A DNA stretch of 30,488 nt from CAZJUP01 sp964549275. Its GTDB lineage: Bacteria; Fidelibacterota; Marinisomatia; Marinisomatales; TCS55. Positions 25,038 through 30,488 of the stretch are shown here, piece by piece. The stretch spans positions 1 through 30,488 of the forward strand of contig CAZJUP010000021.1 in assembly GCA_964549275.1 (NCBI GenBank), given 5' to 3'. Within the stretch, counting starts at the first letter, position 1. Each line of letters begins with the position of its first letter. Under the pieces are notes generated by a model that was not told the DNA's origin, made no database searches, and saw only the letters and a list, made by a program, of their open reading frames with translations. The position numbers and the translations under genes were made by a program.

Positions 25038-25564
25038 ATTCTTTTGAAGTGATTTCGGACGTATTCGACCCACACGCCGTTTGGTGGAGATAAATAAAAT
25101 ATTTCTATGAATTCATCCTCATTTAATATTTTATAGGTTTCCCTGGCTTTCCACCCTAATCTAAAATTTTCTATAGATTCACTCTCGAATGAATAGATTC
25201 CCAAAGCTATTTTTGATGAATCCGCAGAATAGGTATTGATAATATCTTCGGCATGGAATTGTCGAAGTACATACTTTGATTGGTCTTTATCATAACTGAT
25301 GATATCCCAATTATCATGTATTTCTCCATGGAGATTTTGGGCCTGTTTTTGATAGATTGATTTATTCTTAGCCAGTATAAATGTTGCCCCCATAAAATAT
25401 TCATACTTTCGTTCCACAATGGATTGTCCAAATTTTCCGATTCCGGTTCCTATCCACATTCCAATAAAATAATTGAACGGTATCCACTTTTCTGGGATAT
25501 CAGATGTTTGAGAACTACATAAAGACAATAATAGGAATCCTATCAGAAGAGGTCGTTTTTTCAT
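25031..25564 (-). CDS. Small exported beta-rich protein, lipocalin/DUF1579-like (tentative)
   Basis: A 177-residue protein with a signal peptide (about 1-19, ending LCSSQ; the Cys lacks a good lipobox). The mature part has PFNYFIGMWIGTGIGKFG, ERKYEYFMGATFILAKN, HDNWDIISYD and a string of short strands, the pattern of lipocalin-like or nitrobindin/DUF1579-type barrels, which bind small hydrophobic ligands or heme. No heme-ligand His can be assigned. It is last in the symporter-GH84 operon, and its ATG abuts the methyltransferase TAA directly with no gap. Function is open. Confidence 0.6.
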   Translation of the reverse strand: MKKRPLLIGFLLLSLCSSQTSDIPEKWIPFNYFIGMWIGTGIGKFGQSIVERKYEYFMGATFILAKNKSIYQKQAQNLHGEIHDNWDIISYDKDQSKYVLRQFHAEDIINTYSADSSKIALGIYSFESESIENFRLGWKARETYKILNEDEFIEIFYLSPPNGVWVEYVRNHFKRIQ

Positions 25565-26074
25565 TTAGTCCCTTTTATTTACAAAAGTAAACCCGTTTTT
25601 ATTAAACACCGAATTCCAGATAGAACTTTTGAAAATTTTTAAAATCATCTGTTTATTTTTTGGGGTATCTGCTATAAGAACATACCCATTTCTTTTAGTC
25701 AATCCACAGGCATTATTCATCAGGGATAACTTCTCAGCATCTGTCTTGAACATATGAATCAATCTATCCATGAGAACAATGTCAAACTTTTTGTGCCATT
25801 TGAATTCTAAAGCGCTTGCAATGATTCCATTAATCGCCAAATGTTCTTTTTTTGCGACTGTCATCATCTGAGATATTCCTGTTTTGGATATATCCACACC
25901 AAGAACATGGTGCCCTAATTTTGCAATGGGAATAGCGTCACGTCCTTGACCACATCCGAGGTCTAACACCTGAAGTGGAGAAGAATTAAAAGTATAAAAA
26001 AAATTTAATATTTCCGGATAGGGTTTACCGCACGATTCCAAGTTTTTTTGATATATTTTATTATAATTGGTCAT
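25565..26074 (-). CDS. Class I SAM-dependent methyltransferase, small
   Basis: A 169-residue cytoplasmic protein with the Rossmann-type SAM site: motif I VLDLGCGQGRD (about 36-46), acidic end of beta-2 HHVLGVDIS, and post-motif segments KFDIVLMDRL and NGYVLIADTP. The order resembles Methyltransf_11/25 and TehB-like enzymes. It is shorter than most (usually 190-250 residues) and ends soon after beta-5/6, so the C-terminal strands are abbreviated or the substrate pocket is small. It overlaps the dehydratase gene by four bases (ATGA) and abuts the next gene. The substrate cannot be predicted, and its presence in a catabolic operon is unexplained. Confidence 0.8.
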   Translation of the reverse strand: MTNYNKIYQKNLESCGKPYPEILNFFYTFNSSPLQVLDLGCGQGRDAIPIAKLGHHVLGVDISKTGISQMMTVAKKEHLAINGIIASALEFKWHKKFDIVLMDRLIHMFKTDAEKLSLMNNACGLTKRNGYVLIADTPKNKQMILKIFKSSIWNSVFNKNGFTFVNKRD

Positions 26075-27042
26075 GATTCCCTTGAAACTTTCAGAATATC
26101 CTTCAATGTTTTTATAGATATATTTCCTCCACTGGCAATAAGCACAACATTTTTATTTTTTAATTTCTCTCTCATTTTCAAAGCTGCAGCCAGGGGTGCT
26201 GCTGCTGCACCTTCAACAAGATTGTGCGTATGTTTCATCATCATCAAAATTGCTGTTCTGATTTCCTCATCTTCAACCAAGATAAATTCGTCTACGACCT
26301 TTCTCATAATTTGTTGTGTATTTAAAAAGGGAATCCTTGTTGCAATTCCCTCTGCAAAAGTATTCATCTCAGCTTCAACCATTTTACCGCTTTCCCAACT
26401 TAATTGCATGGCCGGTGCCTGTGCAGATTGAACTGCGATTATTTTTATTTTTGGATTAATTGCTTTTGCAACTATCCCTGTACCACATACACCACTACCG
26501 GCTCCAACCGGTACAATAATAACATTAGCAATAGGTAAATCTTTTAGAATTTCTAGTGCATACGTCCCAACCCCTTGTATTAATTGCTCATCCGTTGGGC
26601 CAATAAACTTGCCCCCTTTTTTCTCTGATAATTGTTTGACCCAATCTCTTGCTTCATCAAAATCTTTCCCATAAAACAAAACATTCGCTCCAAGTCCTTT
26701 CATGGCTGCTACTTTACCAGGGTTTGCATTTTTTGGGACGGCAATAAATGTATTAACCTCAAATACTTTGCCGGCATAAGCAATACTTTGACCGTGATTG
26801 CCAGTTGAAGCTGTATATAATCCACTGGCCTTTTGCTCCTGTGATAAATGGGCCACTAAATGGAGGCCTCCCCTAACTTTAAATGCGCCTGTCGGGAGAT
26901 GATTTTCATGTTTTACCCAAATCTTTGTCCCCACCAAATCGCTTAAAGTAACATAAGGGTATAATGGTGTTGGGTCGATAAACTGATATACAGTTTTTTG
27001 TGCAATTTCAATATCCTGAATTGTTGGTATTTCTATAGCCAT
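26071..27042 (-). CDS. PLP-dependent threonine/serine dehydratase (or serine racemase-like)
   Basis: A 323-residue fold-type II PLP enzyme. Lys55 in TGAFKVRGG binds PLP; STGNHGQ (79-85) contacts the carboxylate; the glycine loop VGAGSGVCG (about 179-187) holds the phosphate; LIASGGNIS ends the fold. The length matches single-domain catabolic threonine dehydratase, serine racemase and hydroxyaspartate dehydratase; there is no C-terminal ACT regulatory domain, so it is not biosynthetic IlvA type. It deaminates a hydroxy amino acid to a 2-keto acid and ammonia, or racemises serine. It starts two bases after the GH84 stop and overlaps the methyltransferase by four bases. Degrading Ser/Thr released from an O-glycosylated peptide by GH84 would link the two, but this is inference. 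Confidence 0.87.
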   Translation of the reverse strand: MAIEIPTIQDIEIAQKTVYQFIDPTPLYPYVTLSDLVGTKIWVKHENHLPTGAFKVRGGLHLVAHLSQEQKASGLYTASTGNHGQSIAYAGKVFEVNTFIAVPKNANPGKVAAMKGLGANVLFYGKDFDEARDWVKQLSEKKGGKFIGPTDEQLIQGVGTYALEILKDLPIANVIIVPVGAGSGVCGTGIVAKAINPKIKIIAVQSAQAPAMQLSWESGKMVEAEMNTFAEGIATRIPFLNTQQIMRKVVDEFILVEDEEIRTAILMMMKHTHNLVEGAAAAPLAAALKMREKLKNKNVVLIASGGNISIKTLKDILKVSRES

Positions 27043-27044
27043 GC

Positions 27045-28346
27045 TTAAGTCAGGATTTTCGAATGAATATATTTATGCAATTCATTTAGAAACCCTGTGC
27101 CTCGCGGTATAGAAACTTGAGGGGAAAATTCACCTTTTCCACTCTCTTTTACTGTAATCCAATGAGAAACAATTCCCAACGCATCTCGTAATTCCCATAT
27201 ATGGGAATAAATATCGTACAGTAAATCTCGGTTAGAGGATTCAGCCAGTTTTTTACAAATTGAATTAATAGTGAGCTCGATTTTTTTAAAAATACCTAAT
27301 TGAGGACCCCACTCCTGCGGAGGTTTACTCAACATAGTTTTTATACTTTTTGTCAATTGATTCCCCCTGGTTCCTTTATGGCCAGGTGCAGAAAAACATT
27401 CGCTTAAAACCAGAATTTCGTCTAACAATATTTCATCATGACCAAAATAGTGAAGCCACTCCTTTGTGGAATCTATTAATGCCTGTTCTGGATTCCAGGT
27501 ATCAGTTTCAACAGTGAAGAAACTTAATGTTCTTAATGGATTGTAATTTGCCCAAAACTGACAGTTCGGATTACTTAAAATTCCCTTAATCTCCATTTTT
27601 AATTCCAAAGGTCTACCCACATAGGGGCCGAAAAAAATTTGCTGCATATCATAATCGTTGGCATGAAGATTATCCCATAGAATAGGTTTCCTCTTTATAA
27701 CAGAACTAAGTTCTTTAATAGACTCCACTGAAATATGATTAGAAACAACTTTCGGACCCGTCCAGAAAAAATCAATATTGGGGTCTAAATTTTCGCCCAA
27801 TTCATTGAGATAATCGTTTCCTTTTATATTATCGATTGCCATTTGGCCACAATAAACTGTAGGACAAAAAATTAAGGTAGATTCATTTAATTCAGAATAT
27901 AGTCGATTTGTTATATGAGTCTGCGCTTCAGCAAATGATGAAAAAACTGGATTATCGACCCCAGATAATTTTGGAGGAATGTCATCAAACAAAATCGCAA
28001 AATGTGTACATCCCAAGTTTTGAATTTGTTCGATTTTATTATATAATGATTTCCAATCTGATTTGTTTGAATAGGTGATATCCAGCCCGGGAGCAATAGC
28101 ATAAATAAAATCAATACTTTTCAACTTGCACGATTGGATCAAAGATTCTAACTCATTCACCTTATCCTTGGGATATAATTTTCTCCACTGGCTTCTATGA
28201 TATACATCATCCTTTGGAGCATACATATAGGTATTCATTCCTTCCCAGTCCTGCAACCATTGAAAAAGCTGAATCCTTTGATGATGATTCCATGGTCTTC
28301 CATAAAATCCTTCTAAGGCTCCACAAATAAAATGTGCTGTTGACAT
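27045..28346 (-). CDS. GH84 beta-N-acetylglucosaminidase (O-GlcNAcase-like)
   Basis: A 433-residue hexosaminidase of the family that includes animal O-GlcNAcase and bacterial hyaluronidase-like enzymes. It starts straight into the catalytic barrel: GALEGFYGRPW (9-19), YMYAPKDD (40-47), and the catalytic Asp pair FAILFDDIP (Asp121-Asp122) used in substrate-assisted hydrolysis. FFWTGP and WDNLHANDYD follow, which bind the sugar in the family. There is no signal peptide and no N-terminal domain of the Clostridium/Bacteroides type, so it should be cytoplasmic. The C-terminal ~130 residues are helical. It lies one base after the two-helix membrane protein gene and two bases before the dehydratase, downstream of an SSS symporter, so its substrate is probably an imported GlcNAc-containing glycoside or glycopeptide. 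The family call is very firm; the substrate is inferred. Confidence 0.92.
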   Translation of the reverse strand: MSTAHFICGALEGFYGRPWNHHQRIQLFQWLQDWEGMNTYMYAPKDDVYHRSQWRKLYPKDKVNELESLIQSCKLKSIDFIYAIAPGLDITYSNKSDWKSLYNKIEQIQNLGCTHFAILFDDIPPKLSGVDNPVFSSFAEAQTHITNRLYSELNESTLIFCPTVYCGQMAIDNIKGNDYLNELGENLDPNIDFFWTGPKVVSNHISVESIKELSSVIKRKPILWDNLHANDYDMQQIFFGPYVGRPLELKMEIKGILSNPNCQFWANYNPLRTLSFFTVETDTWNPEQALIDSTKEWLHYFGHDEILLDEILVLSECFSAPGHKGTRGNQLTKSIKTMLSKPPQEWGPQLGIFKKIELTINSICKKLAESSNRDLLYDIYSHIWELRDALGIVSHWITVKESGKGEFSPQVSIPRGTGFLNELHKYIHSKILT

Positions 28347-28347
28347 T

Positions 28348-28623
28348 TTAAAAAATGAAGTAAATCAATACTGTAATAATTAATGAAAAAAGGGCAAAGG
28401 GACGAAGTTTTATCACTTTTCCGCTGGCTACATTTAGGGTGACTTCATCTTCAGGGAGTTTGATAATCCAAAAAATAAGAACCATAAAATATACGATAAA
28501 GACACCTTTTGCAACGCTCATGGGAATAGCCAAAACCCAACCACGCATCAAATCTCCTGCACCACGAAACAGGTTTGCGATAGTGTCCGCTAAAGCGGTA
28601 CTACTTAATAATAAATTATTCAT
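28348..28623 (-). CDS. 91-residue two-helix membrane protein, possible symporter partner
   Basis: A small protein with an amphipathic N-terminal part (about 8-30) and two strongly hydrophobic segments, about 33-54 (VAKGVFIVYFMVLIFWI) and 74-91 (FALFSLIITVLIYFIF). They are joined by a loop with KLPEDE and KVIKLRPF. Its ATG lies within the last codons of the SSS symporter (eight-base overlap), and its stop is one base before GH84, so coexpression with the transporter is nearly certain. It does not look like the DUF4212 small subunit known beside other SSS proteins. I recognise no family. A structural or regulatory subunit of the symporter is the simplest inference. Dense packing on both sides supports a real gene. 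Confidence 0.75.
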   Translation of the reverse strand: MNNLLLSSTALADTIANLFRGAGDLMRGWVLAIPMSVAKGVFIVYFMVLIFWIIKLPEDEVTLNVASGKVIKLRPFALFSLIITVLIYFIF

Positions 28624-30388
28624 ACCGGTAAACCAGCCCTTTCAACTTTGACTTCGATTCAGGAGGTGTCAATATACTGACTACTATAACAATAACTACA
28701 GAGAAAACAAATGACCACCATGCCACATACAAAAATGGTTCTGAAACTTGGAATAATGGAAGACTTGCATTTGCATTTACCCACATCAAAGTACCAGCAA
28801 AGGCAACTCCTGATAATAAGGAAATCAATGCAGCTTTACCTGTTGCTCTTTTCCAAAGCATACCTAAAACAATGATAGCCAGACTTGGACCTTGAAACAG
28901 TGAAAGGATGGTCTGACTTAAATCGTAAATACTTTCGAATCGCGTGGCAAATTGAGCAAAAAAGATCGCAATCCCTAGCATTGCAGCCGTAATCCAGCGT
29001 CCGATAATTAATAAATGCTTTTCTGAGGCGTTTGGATTTAAAAATTTCTGGTATACATCTTTTGTCCAAATAGTTGCCCCGGAGTTTAGAGCCGAATCCA
29101 CCGATGACATAAGGCCCGCTAAAAAAGCAGCAAAGAAAACCCCCAATAACCCTGCAGGTAATATATCTTTGACTAAAGTAGCCATCGCTTTATCTGCATC
29201 CGTAATATTTGGGTTGTGAGCTAAGGCAATAATCCCAGGTACGACCATGGCAAAAGGAATTAAAATTTTCAGTATTGAGCCAAATACATACGATGCTTTT
29301 GCATCTCCTTCTGACCTGGCACCCAAAGTCCTCTGAACCATATTCTGATTCCCAAACCAATAGGCATTGGCTAAAACTAAACCAAGCCCCAGGAATATAC
29401 CTGACCATGGATGAGGTGTTGTCGTATCCGCAGGTAAGATTAATTCAAAATGATTTTCAGCACGATCTCCTAATGATTGAATTATTGCTACAAATTCTCC
29501 AATCCCTCCTAATTTGTAAATGCCGAAAAAGAGAACAAATAAGGATCCGCCCAACATCACTATGCATTGTAATACGTCTGTATATACCACGGCTTTTAAT
29601 CCACCAAATAAGGTATATGCACCAATTAAAATACTCATCATTATTATGGAGTACATTACGGTCCAAGTGGGTGGCCTGGCCTTTCTCATCATCGTTGCTC
29701 CCCATACAGGTGTTATCTCATTTTCATCAAATGAAAAAAGGTTACTTTCATCTGATAAATCACCATCCCAATCTTGATGAATAAGGACTAAATTAGGATT
29801 TTTTTCTTCAATCACTTCTCGTATTTGTTGCTTATTTGGAAGAAAAATAAAGTCATGTGTTTTACCTGCATTAGTTACTTTCACTACTTTTTCCCTTACA
29901 GTTTGGGAATCTGTTACAACAACAATCTTTGGATTTAAATCTAAAAGAAGGTTAAACATAAGTGCGGTTGCATATAGAGTTACCCCCAGACCAAACGCAG
30001 TCACAATTCCCCAAATCACTGCAGAAATAGTACGAACACTTTGATTATATCGTTCCCCTAACCATTCTGGTATCGTACTCACTTTTGATTTCCAAAACAT
30101 AGGGATAAAAAGGAATGCTCCAACAATCATTACCGGTACACTACCGAGCCAATCATAATTACCCAAAACAATACCATATAAATATGCAGCACCGGCAATG
30201 CCCACCATATCCACTGCACCAATATCTGTTACAACAAGTGACATACCGATTGCCCACCAAGGCAACTGCCTCCCGGCTAAAAAATAATCTTTTCCCGATT
30301 TCATTTTTCGTCCGATGTACATGCCCAAGAGGACGGTTCCGATTAAGTAAAATATGATGATAGAAAAATCTAAACTACCCAGTGCCAT
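28616..30388 (-). CDS. Sodium:solute symporter with inserted soluble alpha/beta domain
   Basis: A 590-residue SSS transporter: GKDYFLAGRQLPWW after TM1, TLFGGLKAVVYTDVLQ, NQNMVQRTLGARS in TM6 and the sodium-site SSVDSALN (428-435) in TM8. About 14 hydrophobic helices resemble the SGLT-like branch. Between TM4 and TM5 (about residues 150-240) lies a hydrophilic insertion absent from the other symporter in this window. It reads as beta-alpha-beta-alpha-beta: KIVVVTDS, a helix, HDFIFLPN, a helix IREVIEEKN, then LVLIHQDWDGD, and an acidic tail before TM5. It is the first gene of a six-gene operon with a two-helix membrane protein and GH84. Sugar or amino-sugar uptake is inferred. Transporter identity is firm; the insertion's role is unknown. 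Confidence 0.92.
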   Translation of the reverse strand: MALGSLDFSIIIFYLIGTVLLGMYIGRKMKSGKDYFLAGRQLPWWAIGMSLVVTDIGAVDMVGIAGAAYLYGIVLGNYDWLGSVPVMIVGAFLFIPMFWKSKVSTIPEWLGERYNQSVRTISAVIWGIVTAFGLGVTLYATALMFNLLLDLNPKIVVVTDSQTVREKVVKVTNAGKTHDFIFLPNKQQIREVIEEKNPNLVLIHQDWDGDLSDESNLFSFDENEITPVWGATMMRKARPPTWTVMYSIIMMSILIGAYTLFGGLKAVVYTDVLQCIVMLGGSLFVLFFGIYKLGGIGEFVAIIQSLGDRAENHFELILPADTTTPHPWSGIFLGLGLVLANAYWFGNQNMVQRTLGARSEGDAKASYVFGSILKILIPFAMVVPGIIALAHNPNITDADKAMATLVKDILPAGLLGVFFAAFLAGLMSSVDSALNSGATIWTKDVYQKFLNPNASEKHLLIIGRWITAAMLGIAIFFAQFATRFESIYDLSQTILSLFQGPSLAIIVLGMLWKRATGKAALISLLSGVAFAGTLMWVNANASLPLFQVSEPFLYVAWWSFVFSVVIVIVVSILTPPESKSKLKGLVYRYE

Positions 30389-30488
30389 TTATTCTTTCCG
30401 ATTTAATTATTTTGTGAAACGCAATTAAATATAGACTTGAATTCAACTCTTAAGTGCAACTCAAAGACTGTTTGTGAAAGAAGCGGAG
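30389..30488 (-). promoter_or_regulatory. Leader and probable promoter of the symporter-GH84 operon
   Basis: These 100 bases precede the first gene of the right-hand minus-strand operon, and no open frame of note occupies them. They contain a ten-base palindrome TTGAATTCAA (30437-30446) and two nearby copies of CAACTC, which could form an operator. A purine-rich GGAAAG lies about eight bases before the ATG on the minus strand. TTGCAC and TATATT on the minus strand are about 20 bases apart, too far for a standard sigma-70 promoter, so no exact promoter is claimed. Confidence 0.3.

Noticed and set aside
25027..25042. AGAATT-attg-AATTCT inverted repeat at the convergent gene ends
   Set aside because: Only six AT-rich pairs, followed by three T; too weak to call a terminator.
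29275..29784. 169-residue open frame on the + strand opposite the second symporter
   Set aside because: The frame is the antisense shadow of a well-conserved SSS gene; no signal, motif or ribosome site supports it.
1..30488. CRISPR arrays, tRNA/rRNA genes, insertion sequences, prophage, toxin-antitoxin or defence systems
   Set aside because: No regular repeats, cloverleaf-like segments, transposase or integrase motifs, or known defence domains were seen in any reading frame.

Overview
The window looks like chromosome from an uncultivated Gram-negative marine heterotroph of the Fibrobacterota-Chlorobiota-Bacteroidota side of the tree. The best guess is Candidatus Marinimicrobia (SAR406/Marinisomatota). 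The guess rests on AT-rich DNA and very tight gene packing. It also rests on DUF5916 and CarboxypepD_reg/TonB-receptor outer-membrane proteins, two secreted proteins with a type IX secretion (T9SS)-like C-terminal domain, a PorV/PorQ-family barrel, and several sodium:solute symporter (SSS) and ceramidase-family proteins. This is inference; no marker gene is present. No rRNA, tRNA, CRISPR array, insertion sequence or phage gene was seen, and no gap between genes exceeds about 175 bases.

Layout. (1) 1-4536, + strand: the ambiguous tail of an upstream gene, a TlpA-like thioredoxin lipoprotein, a CBM9/DUF5916 outer-membrane protein and a small outer-membrane barrel. (2) 4568-18879, + strand: a Big2 surface lipoprotein and a strong 13-bp hairpin, then a compact run of TonB receptor, T9SS-CTD protein 1, PorV-like barrel, SSS symporter, membrane-anchored ceramidase-like hydrolase, T9SS-CTD protein 2 (paralogue of 1) and a membrane-anchored GH31 glycosidase. 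(3) 18876-23742, - strand: an operon of PAP2 phosphatase, alpha/beta-hydrolase esterase, ChbG/YdjC-like deacetylase lipoprotein, second ceramidase-like hydrolase and a six-helix membrane protein. (4) 23799-25037, + strand: a lone Gfo/Idh/MocA oxidoreductase. (5) 25031-30388, - strand: an operon of a second SSS symporter with an extra soluble domain, a 91-residue two-helix membrane protein, a GH84 (O-GlcNAcase-like) hexosaminidase, a threonine/serine dehydratase, a small methyltransferase and a small exported barrel protein.

How it may work together (inference). The gene set resembles a polysaccharide- or glycoconjugate-utilisation locus without SusD. A TonB receptor with surface partners would capture a substrate. 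Periplasmic or membrane-anchored hydrolases (GH31, ceramidase-like amidases, deacetylase, esterase, PAP2 phosphatase) would trim sugar, N-acyl, O-acyl and phosphate groups. SSS symporters would import the products, and cytoplasmic enzymes (GH84, oxidoreductase, PLP dehydratase) would finish them. The mix fits an N-acylated, amino-sugar-containing glycan or glycolipid, but the substrate cannot be read from sequence.

The most unusual items are the roughly 90-residue alpha/beta insertion in the second SSS symporter with its overlapping two-helix partner gene, and the TonB receptor / CTD protein / PorV cassette with its duplicated CTD protein.
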